64,000 nt of DNA. Source: Spirulina major PCC 6313 (GTDB lineage Bacteria; Cyanobacteriota; Cyanobacteriia; Cyanobacteriales; Spirulinaceae). Positions 39,790-48,052 of the stretch are shown piece after piece. The stretch covers positions 2,756,771-2,820,770 of the forward strand of contig NZ_KV878783.1 of the NCBI RefSeq assembly GCF_001890765.1. The letters run 5' to 3'. Made by a program: the position numbers and the translations under genes. Below the pieces are notes generated by a model. The model was not told where the DNA came from, ran no database searches, and saw only the letters and a program-made list of their open reading frames with translations. The stretch's first letter is position 1, and each line of letters opens with the position of its first letter.

Positions 39790-41436
39790 ATGTTTTGTGA
39801 ACAATGTGAACAAACCGCCAGCGGCCAAGGCTGCCATCAATGGGGAGCCTGTGGCAAAAGCCCGGAGGTGAACGCGGTTCAGGATCTGCTGGTTTATGGC
39901 CTGCGGGGCCTGTCGGTGGTGGCGATCGCCGCCCGTGATCACAACATTGATACCACCGATGCCGATATCCTCCTCGGCGATGCCCTCTTTTCGACGATGA
40001 CCAACGTCAACTTTGACCGGAAACGGTTTATCACCTTAATCCGGCAAGTGATCACCCTCCGGGAACTGCTCAAGCTGCAAGTCCAAAACCACAATGGGCG
40101 CAAGACCTTCTGGCCCGACATTTGCAACTACGAGCCGGATTGGTCAGAAAGTCTCGTGGAGCAGGGCTTGGCGAAGTCCCTCGAACGCCTCCAAAAAGTC
40201 GGGCAGAATCCGGATATTTTTGCCCTCCAACTCACCGTTTTGTATGGCGTGAAAGGGTTGGCTTCCTATGCGTTCCTAGCTTCGGAACTGGGACAACATG
40301 ATCCGGCGGTTTACCACTTCTGCGAAGAGGCCCTCATTGCCTTAGATCGCACGGATTTAGACCTGATGGCCTGGGTGAACTTAGCCCTGAAGGTGGGCGA
40401 GGTGAATTTTCGGGCAATGGAACTCCTGGATGCGGGCCATACGCAAACCTACGGCCACCCAGTTCCGACCCCGGTTCCCCTCAATCCGCGCCAAGGCCAG
40501 GCGATCCTTGTGTCCGGCCATGACATTAAAATCCTGGCGGCGTTGTTGGCGCAAACCCAAGATACGGGGCTAACGGTGTACACCCACGGCGAACTGTTGC
40601 CCGCCCACGGCTACCCGAACTTAAAGGAAAAATATTCCCATTTCTACGGCCATTACGGGACGGCGTGGCAAAACCAAACCAAGGATTTTACCAAGTTTCC
40701 GGGGGCGATCGTGGTGACCACCAATTGCCTGATGCCGCCCCATGAAACCTACGATGACAAGCTGTTTTCTGTGGGGAGTGTGGGCTATCCGGGGCTGATT
40801 CATCTGGGGATGTCGGATGGGGTTCCGGATTTTAGCCCGGCGATCGCAAAATCCCTCGCCATGCCCGGCTTCACGGTCAATGATCCGCCGCGCTCGGTGC
40901 TAACCGGGTTTGCCCGCAATGCGGTGCTGTCTGTGGCCGATACGGTGGTGGATGCCGTGAAGGCGGGGAAAATTCGCCATTTCTTCCTCGTCGGGGGCTG
41001 CGATGGGGCCAAGCCCGATCGCAACTACTACACCGAATTTGTCGAAAAAGTCCCCGATGACTGTGTAGTTTTGACCCTCGCCTGTGGGAAATTCCGCTTC
41101 TTTGATCAGCAGTTGGGCACGATTGGCGACTTGCCGCGCTTGCTCGATGTGGGGCAATGTAACGATGCCTACAGTGCGATTCAAATCGCCTTGGGCTTGG
41201 CTCAGGCGTTTGACATGGGGGTGAACGATCTGCCCCTGTCGATGATTTTGTCTTGGTATGAGCAAAAGGCGATCGCTGTTCTGCTCACCCTCCTCCATTT
41301 GGGGATCAAAGACATTCGCCTAGGGCCAACCTTGCCCGCCTTCTTGACTCCGAATGTCTTTGCCCTGCTCTCCGAACGGTATAACCTCCAAGGCATTACC
41401 ACCCCCGACGCAGATCTAGCCGCCTGCTTAGGGTAA
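39790..41436 (+). CDS. hcp: Hybrid cluster protein (hydroxylamine/NO reductase)
   Basis: 548 residues. The N-terminal Cys motif MFCEQCEQTASGQGC...GACGK has C-x2-C-x8-C-x5-C spacing, the class I pattern for a 4Fe-4S cluster. The hybrid-cluster ligands lie in the regions TNCLMPP, FLVGGCDG and TLACGKFRF. Hcp proteins reduce hydroxylamine and nitric oxide. Placement between hoxF and hoxU suggests the hydrogenase diaphorase or the same redox signal feeds it. I recall hcp at this position in Arthrospira- and Lyngbya-type clusters. ATG 39790 is preferred to the in-frame TTG 39781. Confidence 0.95.
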   Translation: MFCEQCEQTASGQGCHQWGACGKSPEVNAVQDLLVYGLRGLSVVAIAARDHNIDTTDADILLGDALFSTMTNVNFDRKRFITLIRQVITLRELLKLQVQNHNGRKTFWPDICNYEPDWSESLVEQGLAKSLERLQKVGQNPDIFALQLTVLYGVKGLASYAFLASELGQHDPAVYHFCEEALIALDRTDLDLMAWVNLALKVGEVNFRAMELLDAGHTQTYGHPVPTPVPLNPRQGQAILVSGHDIKILAALLAQTQDTGLTVYTHGELLPAHGYPNLKEKYSHFYGHYGTAWQNQTKDFTKFPGAIVVTTNCLMPPHETYDDKLFSVGSVGYPGLIHLGMSDGVPDFSPAIAKSLAMPGFTVNDPPRSVLTGFARNAVLSVADTVVDAVKAGKIRHFFLVGGCDGAKPDRNYYTEFVEKVPDDCVVLTLACGKFRFFDQQLGTIGDLPRLLDVGQCNDAYSAIQIALGLAQAFDMGVNDLPLSMILSWYEQKAIAVLLTLLHLGIKDIRLGPTLPAFLTPNVFALLSERYNLQGITTPDADLAACLG

Positions 41437-41485
41437 ACCCTAGGGGCGGATCGGGATTATCTATTCCCGATGCCCCGTTATTCTC

Positions 41486-42319
41486 ATGGAGTTCTTGCAA
41501 ATGATGTATTTCAGTTTAATCAGTCTGGGTGTAGGGTTGGCGGTCATGATCGCCGGACGGCGGCTGTGGCAAATGTGGCAGATCCACAAACTGCGGCGAT
41601 CGCTCACCACCGCCAATGAATTGATCGTGTTCACCCCCGATCTCGTCGCCAACCTGCCGCCCCCAGTTCAGCGCTATTTACTCCATGCGATCGCCCCCGG
41701 CACGCCCCTCGCCAACGCCGTCCAACTCGACATGCAAGGCAGCTTCAAAACCAATATCAACAAACCCTGGTTGCCCCTCAAAGCCCGCCAATGGATGACC
41801 GCCCTTTCCGGCTTCGTCTGGCAAGCCAAAATCGGCAAACCCCAACTCCAATTCATCGGTGCAGACTCCTACTGCAACCGCCAAGGCCGCGTCCACTTTG
41901 ACCTCTGGGGCGCGATTCCCCTCGTCGATCACCATAGCGACGAAATTAGCCGCTCTAGCCTCGGTCGCCTCGCCATTGAAATGGTGTGGCTCCCCTCGGC
42001 CCTCCTTCCCCATAACGGAGTTACCTGGCACGCCCTCAGTGAACACCACATCTGTGCCGAATGGACGATGGACGATGAACCGATCTGCCTTCAACTCACC
42101 ATCGACAACCAAGGCCGCCTCCAGCACGCCGAACTCTCGCGCTGGAACGAACAAATCCACGGCTACAGTCGCTTCGGCTCTAGCTTTGTCAGTGAGCGCA
42201 CCTTTAACGGCATCACCATTCCCACCCAAGTGGCCGCCGGTTGGAATGTTGATAGCCCGGACTACCACGAATTTTTCCGCGCCGTGGTTCACGATGCCAA
42301 ATTCTCAACGACAGTCTAG
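41486..42319 (+). CDS. DUF6544-like membrane-anchored protein
   Basis: A 277-residue protein with an N-terminal membrane helix (YFSLISLGVGLAVMIAG). The soluble body has PPPVQRYLLHAI, LPLKARQWM, FDLWGAIPLV and HGYSRFGSSF. This pattern matches what I know as the DUF6544 family (function unknown, lipocalin/SRPBCC-like by guess). It is co-oriented inside the hox cluster between hcp and hoxU, so it may be expressed with hydrogenase genes without being part of the enzyme. A short GC hairpin (CCCCCAACCCTGGGGG, 42321-42336) follows it. Confidence 0.7.
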   Translation: MEFLQMMYFSLISLGVGLAVMIAGRRLWQMWQIHKLRRSLTTANELIVFTPDLVANLPPPVQRYLLHAIAPGTPLANAVQLDMQGSFKTNINKPWLPLKARQWMTALSGFVWQAKIGKPQLQFIGADSYCNRQGRVHFDLWGAIPLVDHHSDEISRSSLGRLAIEMVWLPSALLPHNGVTWHALSEHHICAEWTMDDEPICLQLTIDNQGRLQHAELSRWNEQIHGYSRFGSSFVSERTFNGITIPTQVAAGWNVDSPDYHEFFRAVVHDAKFSTTV

Positions 42320-42414
42320 CCCCCAACCCTGGGGGATGTTGCTGCTATTCCCTGTCCTAATGGGGTGATCCCTTACACCCCTATCACCCTTAAATCCCTT
42401 TGCAGGAGAGAACT

Positions 42415-43131
42415 ATGTCAATTACGACCCTGAAAATTAATGGTCAAGATGTTGTGACCGAAAGTGGTAAAACTGTTCTGGATGCGGCCCAAGAGGCCGG
42501 GGTTGCCATTCCCACCTTGTGCCACCTTGAAGGGGTGAGCGAAGCTGCTGCTTGTCGCCTCTGTGCCGTGGAAGTGAAAGGCACACCAAAACTATTGCCC
42601 GCCTGTGTCACCCCGGTGAGTGAAGGGATGGAGGTGGAAACCAATACCCCGAAACTCCAGGACTATCGCCGCATGATTGTGGAACTCTTTTTCGCCGAAG
42701 GGAATCACGTTTGCTCGATCTGCGTGGCCAATGGGAACTGTGAGCTACAAGATGTGGCGATCGCGGTGGGGATGGATCATTCTCGCTTTAGTTACCGTTT
42801 CCCCGATCGCGGCGTGGATCTCTCCCATCCGATGTTTGGCATTGATCATAACCGCTGCATTCTCTGTACGCGCTGTGTGCGGGTGTGCGATGAAGTGGAA
42901 GGGGCCCATGTGTGGGATGTGGGCAACCGGGGCGAGGCTTGCTATATCGTGTCGGGGATGGATCAGCCCTGGGGCGAGGTGTCCGCCTGTACGGCTTGTG
43001 GTAAATGTGTGGATGCTTGCCCGACGGGGTCGATTTTCCGCAAGGGCACGACAACGGGAGAAAAGGTGGGCGATCGCGCCAAATTGGAATTTTTAGTGAA
43101 CGCTCGCGAAAAACAAGAGTGGTCACGCTAA
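42415..43131 (+). CDS. hoxU: Bidirectional [NiFe] hydrogenase diaphorase subunit HoxU
   Basis: An iron-sulfur subunit of 238 residues, like the N-terminus of NuoG. The plant-ferredoxin-type 2Fe-2S motif is PTLCHLEGVSEAAACRLCAV. The His-Cys 4Fe-4S region is GNHVCSICVANGNCEL. Two further 4Fe-4S motifs are CILCTRCVRVCDE and CTACGKCVDACPTG. ATG 42415 has GGAGAG upstream. It carries electrons from HoxF to HoxY. Confidence 0.97.
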   Translation: MSITTLKINGQDVVTESGKTVLDAAQEAGVAIPTLCHLEGVSEAAACRLCAVEVKGTPKLLPACVTPVSEGMEVETNTPKLQDYRRMIVELFFAEGNHVCSICVANGNCELQDVAIAVGMDHSRFSYRFPDRGVDLSHPMFGIDHNRCILCTRCVRVCDEVEGAHVWDVGNRGEACYIVSGMDQPWGEVSACTACGKCVDACPTGSIFRKGTTTGEKVGDRAKLEFLVNAREKQEWSR

Positions 43132-43197
43132 AGATGAAGGGTGTTAATCCCAATCCAGGGGACTGTATTGGATCTGAATTGTTCACCATTACCGCTT

Positions 43198-43602
43198 ATG
43201 TCTTCACGTTCTGATCTGTCTGCTCTCTATTCATCTCCTGTGCCCTTCACGCTATCTACCCGGCACTATGGTAGTCAGCCTGAACCAGAAACCCAATTTT
43301 TGATGGCCTTGGACTTGTGCGAAGACTTTTTTGCCATATCCGCCGCCTGTACTCCCACCGATGGCATGCAACTCCGTCATGCGGTGGAACTATTGACCCC
43401 CCTTTTAGCAGGGACAGAACTTTGGTTTGTACTCATCGATCGCTACATAACCCGGATTCAACGGCTGCGATCGCAACTCCGAACCTTAAGCGGTACATCC
43501 CAACCCGGACAAACCTGTTGCATCAATCAACACTGTGCTTGTCCCCTCCATTGTGACCCCAGCGAATACGCGCAACTCCTAGAGGCGCTACTCTCAGTCT
43601 AG
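43198..43602 (+). CDS. Unknown Cys-rich protein between hoxU and hoxY
   Basis: 134 residues; no family recognised. A helical middle (VELLTPLLAGTELWFVLIDRY, RIQRLRSQLRTL) is followed by a Cys/His cluster, CCINQHCACPLHCD (five Cys, two His in 14 residues), which could bind an iron-sulfur cluster or zinc. It fits the hox cluster tightly (67 bases after hoxU, 42 before hoxY). Co-expression with the hydrogenase is therefore likely, and a role in assembly or regulation is possible but not shown. ATG 43198 is chosen; the frame extends to 43141. Confidence 0.7.
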   Translation: MSSRSDLSALYSSPVPFTLSTRHYGSQPEPETQFLMALDLCEDFFAISAACTPTDGMQLRHAVELLTPLLAGTELWFVLIDRYITRIQRLRSQLRTLSGTSQPGQTCCINQHCACPLHCDPSEYAQLLEALLSV

Positions 43603-43643
43603 AGAACTTCTTCATTCCTGATTCAAATTCACGAGGACTCATT

Positions 43644-44192
43644 ATGTCTAAAATTCGCTTTGCTACGGTTTGGCTTGCGGGCTGCTCCGGCTGTCACATG
43701 TCCTTTTTGGATATGGATGAATGGCTGATCGACCTCGCCGCCCAAGTGGATGTAGTCTATAGTCCCGTCGGGTGTGACCTCAAAGACTATCCCGACCATG
43801 TGGACGTGTGCCTCGTGGAAGGCGCGATCGCCAACGAAGAAAACCTCGAACTCCTGCGCCACGTCCGTGCCCGCACCAAAACCCTAATCTCCTTCGGTGA
43901 CTGTGCCGTCACCGCCAACGTCCCCGCCATGCGCAACATGCTCGGCGGCGCAGAACCCGTCCTCAAACGCGCCTACCTCGAACTCGGCGACTCCACCCCC
44001 CAACTCCCCCACGAACCCGGCATCGTCCCCGAACTCCTCGACCAAGTACGCCCCATCCATGAATGGGTTCCCGTCGATATCTTCATGCCCGGTTGCCCCC
44101 CCAGCGCCGATCGGATTCGCGCCACCCTCGAACCCCTCCTACGCGGCGAAATGCCCGTCATGGAAGGGCGAGACATGATTAAATTTGGGTAA
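43644..44192 (+). CDS. hoxY: Bidirectional [NiFe] hydrogenase small subunit HoxY
   Basis: 182 residues, the hydrogenase small subunit with the proximal 4Fe-4S ligands in WLAGCSGCHMSF, FGDCAVTANVP and FMPGCPPSADRI. It starts at ATG 43644 with GAGGA upstream. It passes electrons between HoxU and the NiFe site of HoxH. Confidence 0.97.
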   Translation: MSKIRFATVWLAGCSGCHMSFLDMDEWLIDLAAQVDVVYSPVGCDLKDYPDHVDVCLVEGAIANEENLELLRHVRARTKTLISFGDCAVTANVPAMRNMLGGAEPVLKRAYLELGDSTPQLPHEPGIVPELLDQVRPIHEWVPVDIFMPGCPPSADRIRATLEPLLRGEMPVMEGRDMIKFG

Positions 44193-44247
44193 TTGGCCCA
44201 GTACCCCATTTCCAGCATTCAGTTTCTTCATTGGTTAATTTGACTTC

Positions 44248-44784
44248 ATGACACTTTTTGAGCTCGTCACCGAGACAATTCAAACAGATGATTGGTCGTT
44301 TCATATTCTGGAATCCGAAGCGACAATCATGATCGAAATAACCTTGGAATCTGGGCAGTTTCGAGGCTATTTCTTGATCGATGAAGAAACAGAATGGGTA
44401 CAGTTTAATCTCGTCTTGCCGGTGACCGTGCCCGCGGACAAACTATCTGTGGCTTGTGAATTCATTTGTCGCGTCAACTATACGTTGCTGGTCGGTCACT
44501 TAGATATCGATCTTGATGATGGCGAAGTTCGCTATAAAACCAGCGTGATTCTCCATGAAGCACCTAGGACACTCAACACCATCCGTAATGTAATCTATCC
44601 CAATTTGATGATGGTGGATCACTACTTTCCCTCATTCATGAAAGTGATCTATGGAGATGCAGATCCCGCCGAGATCCTTGATGATCTCGATGATGAATTT
44701 GACGACGAATTCGACGATGAATTTGATGATGATGACCTCCAAAACAGTGATCATCAGCACTTTGATCCCCATGATTTGAATTAA
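44248..44784 (+). CDS. YbjN-like protein with acidic repeat tail, between hoxY and hoxH
   Basis: 178 residues. The N-terminal 140 resemble the YbjN/type III secretion chaperone-like fold (TDDWSFHILESEATIMIEI, FICRVNYTLLVGHLDIDLDDGEVRYK). The tail is a low-complexity acidic repeat, DDEFDDEFDDEFDDDD, then a His-containing end (HQHFDPHDLN) that could bind metal. Other cyanobacteria also have an open reading frame between hoxY and hoxH (sll1225 in Synechocystis). Function unknown; nickel handling or hydrogenase maturation is a guess from position and tail. Confidence 0.72.
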   Translation: MTLFELVTETIQTDDWSFHILESEATIMIEITLESGQFRGYFLIDEETEWVQFNLVLPVTVPADKLSVACEFICRVNYTLLVGHLDIDLDDGEVRYKTSVILHEAPRTLNTIRNVIYPNLMMVDHYFPSFMKVIYGDADPAEILDDLDDEFDDEFDDEFDDDDLQNSDHQHFDPHDLN

Positions 44785-44858
44785 CGCCACCGACAGCACC
44801 CAAACACCGCCATCCTCAATCTTGACTCTCCTATTCACCTATTCTCCCCACAAAGACC

Positions 44859-46283
44859 ATGGCTAAAACAGTTGTTATTGATCCCGTCACTCGCATTGAA
44901 GGTCACGCCAAAATCTCGATCTTTCTCGATGATGCGGGCGAAGTTGAAAATGCGCGATTCCATGTGGTGGAATATCGCGGCTTTGAAAAATTTTGCGAAG
45001 GTCGGCCCTTTACCGAAATGGCGGGGATCACGGCGCGAATTTGCGGCATTTGTCCCGTGAGTCATTTACTCGCCGCCGCGAAAACGGGCGATAAACTCCT
45101 CGCGGTGCAAGTGCCGATCGCTGGGGAAAAACTCCGCCGCCTGATGAATTTGGGGCAGATTATTCAATCCCATGCCCTTTCATTTTTCCACCTCAGCAGC
45201 CCGGATTTTCTCCTCGGTTGGGATAGTGACCCGGCGAAGCGGAATGTGTTTGGGCTGATTGCCGCTGATCCGGACTTGGCGCGGGCGGGGATTCGGCTGC
45301 GGCAGTTTGGCCAGACGGTGATTGAAAAATTAGGGGCGCGGAAAATTCACGCCGCCTGGACGGTTCCGGGGGGGGTACGATCGCCCCTCTCCGCAGAAGG
45401 TCGCCAATGGATTTGCGATCGCCTCCCGGAATCCCTCGACACCACCCGCACCGCCCTGCGGATCTTCAAAGACCTCCTCGATCGCTTCCACACCGAAACC
45501 GAACAGTTCGGCAAATTTCCTTCCCTCTTTATGAGCCTCGTCGCCCCCAACGGCGATTGGGAACATTACGGCGGCGCGATCCGCTTCAAAGACAGCGAGG
45601 GCAACATCATCGCCGATGGCCTCAGCGAAGACGATTACCAAGACTATTTAGGCGAAGCTGTTGAACATTGGTCCTATCTGAAATTCCCCTACTACAAGCC
45701 CCTGGGCTATCCTGACGGCATCTATCGCGTTGGCCCCTTGGCGCGGGTGAACAATTGCGATCGCTTCGGAACCCCCGAAGCCGATGCCGAACTCGCCGAA
45801 TTCCGTCAACGGGCCGGGGCGATCGCTACCTCCTCCTTTCTCTATCACTACGCTCGCCTCTTGGAAATCCTGGCCTGCTTAGAACGAGTTCAGCGTCTCA
45901 TGGATGACCCGGATATGATGAGCGATCGCGTTCGTGCCAAAGCTGACATCAATCAAACCGTGGGCATCGGGGTCAGCGAAGCCCCACGGGGAACCCTCTT
46001 CCACCACTACCAAGTAGACGAAAACGGCCTCCTCGAAAAGGTCAACCTAATCATCGCCACAGGCCAAAACAACCTGGCGATGAACCAAACCGTCACCCAA
46101 ATCGCCAAACACTACATCCACGGCAACGAAATCCCCGAAGGCATGCTTAACCGCGTCGAAGCCGGAATCCGCTGCTTTGACCCCTGCCTCAGTTGCTCCA
46201 CCCATGCGGCGGGCCAAATGCCCCTCCATGTGCAACTGCTGCGCCCCGACGGTTCCGTCCTCGATGAGGTGTACCGCGACTAA
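44859..46283 (+). CDS. hoxH: Bidirectional [NiFe] hydrogenase large subunit HoxH
   Basis: 474 residues carrying the NiFe active site. N-terminal ligands lie in [11 protein letters not shown], and C-terminal ligands in [11 protein letters not shown]. The peptide after the C-terminal motif ([20 protein letters not shown]...) is what an endopeptidase (HoxW, not in the window) would trim after nickel insertion. Last gene of the cluster; a perfect palindrome terminator follows. Confidence 0.98.
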   Translation: MAKTVVIDPVTRIEGHAKISIFLDDAGEVENARFHVVEYRGFEKFCEGRPFTEMAGITARICGICPVSHLLAAAKTGDKLLAVQVPIAGEKLRRLMNLGQIIQSHALSFFHLSSPDFLLGWDSDPAKRNVFGLIAADPDLARAGIRLRQFGQTVIEKLGARKIHAAWTVPGGVRSPLSAEGRQWICDRLPESLDTTRTALRIFKDLLDRFHTETEQFGKFPSLFMSLVAPNGDWEHYGGAIRFKDSEGNIIADGLSEDDYQDYLGEAVEHWSYLKFPYYKPLGYPDGIYRVGPLARVNNCDRFGTPEADAELAEFRQRAGAIATSSFLYHYARLLEILACLERVQRLMDDPDMMSDRVRAKADINQTVGIGVSEAPRGTLFHHYQVDENGLLEKVNLIIATGQNNLAMNQTVTQIAKHYIHGNEIPEGMLNRVEAGIRCFDPCLSCSTHAAGQMPLHVQLLRPDGSVLDEVYRD

Positions 46284-46368
46284 GGGCGATCGCGCCTGAA
46301 CCGCTCCCGCTCATCCCGAATCAGGTGAACCCCAGCGAATTCACTGGATAGCATCAATAGCAACTCAA

Positions 46369-46402
46369 GCCAGAAACCCTCTGAATTCAGAGGGTTTCTG
46401 GC
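46369..46402. terminator. Perfect 34-bp palindrome between convergent hoxH and the LuxR-type regulator
   Basis: Arms GCCAGAAACCCTCTGAA and its exact complement with no loop beyond GAATTC at the centre. It can terminate transcription from both sides, although no long T-run follows. Confidence 0.8.
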
Positions 46403-46463
46403 ATTCTGCTCAAGAGCCATCCCGGTGATCCACCCCACCAGAAATCACCCCGAATCACCAGCT

Positions 46464-47150
46464 TTATTTTGAGGGAGTTTCACCCGGTGGAAGCAACCCC
46501 ATTTGAATGGCCCAGATCGCAGCCTGGGTGCGATCGCGCACCTCTAATTTTTGCAAAATCGTATGGACATGAACACGCACCGTTCCAGGCGCAATATAAA
46601 GAGCATCAGCAATCTCCCGATTGCTCTTGCCATGGGCGACTAAGGACAAAATTTCCTGTTCTCGTTTCGTTAAAGGATTCGTCGCCGCCGTTGATGACTC
46701 CTCAGTCACAAGGGGGGATGCTTGCTGAAACACCGATTGAATTTCCTGGGACGCGATCTCATCCCACCACGATGCCCCCACTGCCACCGATCGAATTGCC
46801 AAGATGAGAACTTCGGCGGCCACCCCCTTGACACAATAGCCCTGGGCCTGGGCTTCAATTAAACGGTTAATCAAGGTAGGCTGGGAATGAGACGTGAGAA
46901 TTAAAATAGGCAATTTGGGCTGAAGTTGTTTAATTTGGCGGCAGGTTTCGATACCGCCAATACCCGGCAACCCCACATCTAAAATCACCATGTCAAAAAC
47001 CTGTTGATGAACAAAGGCGATCGCCGTTTCCCCATCTTCGGCCTCAGCCACAATCTCTAAACTAGGTTCCTGGGTGAGCCGGGTCACCAACCCTAACCGG
47101 AACAGTTCATCATCTTCAACCAAAAGAATTCGGATTGGCGAGAGCGACAT
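46464..47150 (-). CDS. NarL/LuxR-type response regulator
   Basis: 228 residues. The receiver domain has ILLVEDDELFRLGL and phospho-acceptor DMVILDVGLPGIGG, then a LuxR helix-turn-helix (LTKREQEILSLVAHGKSNREIADALYIAPGTVRVHV). It is located 63 bases downstream of the sensor kinase on the same strand, forming a two-component pair. Target genes are unknown; being convergent to hoxH is not evidence of control. Confidence 0.93.
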   Translation of the reverse strand: MSLSPIRILLVEDDELFRLGLVTRLTQEPSLEIVAEAEDGETAIAFVHQQVFDMVILDVGLPGIGGIETCRQIKQLQPKLPILILTSHSQPTLINRLIEAQAQGYCVKGVAAEVLILAIRSVAVGASWWDEIASQEIQSVFQQASPLVTEESSTAATNPLTKREQEILSLVAHGKSNREIADALYIAPGTVRVHVHTILQKLEVRDRTQAAIWAIQMGLLPPGETPSK

Positions 47151-47213
47151 CGGAAACTATCCATAACACCAGGGCATGATTTGAGGGTGAAGCTCGGCAA
47201 AGGATGAGAAACA

Positions 47214-47891
47214 TCACAATTCGATCGGCACCCAAAAGGCAACAACAGCCCCGCGAGGCGATCGCTGCTCTGCCCATATTTTACCGCCATGGGCTTCAAT
47301 AATCTGACGACTGAGGTAAAGCCCTAAACCCGCCCCTTTCGCTTGGCGATCGCCGTTCCCTTGATAAAACCGCTCAAATAAATGGGGTAAATCATGCTCA
47401 GAGATGCCCTGTCCTTCATCTAATATTTGCACCTGATAAACATTGTTTTTAAGAGCAATAAAAATCTCTACTTTTCGCCCGCGTAGAGAATGGTGAATCG
47501 CATTCGTAATTAAATTATTAAACACGCGGTGTAGCTGAAACGCATCCCCATTAATCCAATAGGCTTGGCGAAAATCAGAGTCACCTTGACGCAGACATAA
47601 ATGAACTTGTCGAGACGTTGCGAGGGGGGTTAATTGCAAAATCACCTCTTCCGCAATATTCGTGAGATTCACAATGCTGCGGTGGAGTTGTAACCCATTC
47701 AGATCATTCCGGTAAATATCCATCAGCATTTCGACCAGTTGCAAGGTCATGCGATGGCTGCGGATCATAATGGCGATCGCCCGTTGTTGAGCGGTGTTGA
47801 TCGTGCCAAACTGTCCAGCCTGAAACGCATTGAGGGTTTCAATCGCTCCTAAAAGAGGCGTTTTTAAGTCATGGGTCAGCTTCGGTCTCAC
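47214..47891 (-). CDS. Sensor histidine kinase core, apparently lacking its N-terminal sensor
   Basis: 225 residues beginning directly at the H-box (LTHDLKTPLLGAIETL), then N-box (NLITNAIHHSL), G1 (DEGQGISEHD), F (LFERFYQG) and G2 (GAGLGLYLSRQI). The usual PAS/GAF/membrane sensor is missing and the frame opens with a GTG at 47891 right at the domain edge, so the gene looks 5'-truncated. The intervening 160 bases up to the next gene contain interleaved inverted repeats. The kinase may be constitutive or dead. Confidence 0.8.
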   Translation of the reverse strand: MRPKLTHDLKTPLLGAIETLNAFQAGQFGTINTAQQRAIAIMIRSHRMTLQLVEMLMDIYRNDLNGLQLHRSIVNLTNIAEEVILQLTPLATSRQVHLCLRQGDSDFRQAYWINGDAFQLHRVFNNLITNAIHHSLRGRKVEIFIALKNNVYQVQILDEGQGISEHDLPHLFERFYQGNGDRQAKGAGLGLYLSRQIIEAHGGKIWAEQRSPRGAVVAFWVPIEL

Positions 47892-47921
47892 ACTATGTTG
47901 ATATGGGAAGCATCCCAGTGA

Positions 47922-48002
47922 TGCAACCCCAGCAAAAGACTAGCCTGTGAACCCTGTTTAGTGGTTGCAGGAGAATACGCATTGTAGAGAACCGCTAGTC
48001 TT
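47922..48002. other. Interleaved inverted repeats (possible pseudoknot RNA or element end)
   Basis: TGCAACC (47922-47928) pairs with GGTTGCA (47963-47969), and AAGACTAGC (47936-47944) pairs with GCTAGTCTT (47994-48002). The two stems interleave, as in an H-type pseudoknot. It lies between a truncated kinase gene and the BtaA-like gene. Confidence 0.4.
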
Positions 48003-48052
48003 AATGCAGCAACCCAAGCGCAGGAAATTCGATCGCTCTGGCCAGAGATGGA

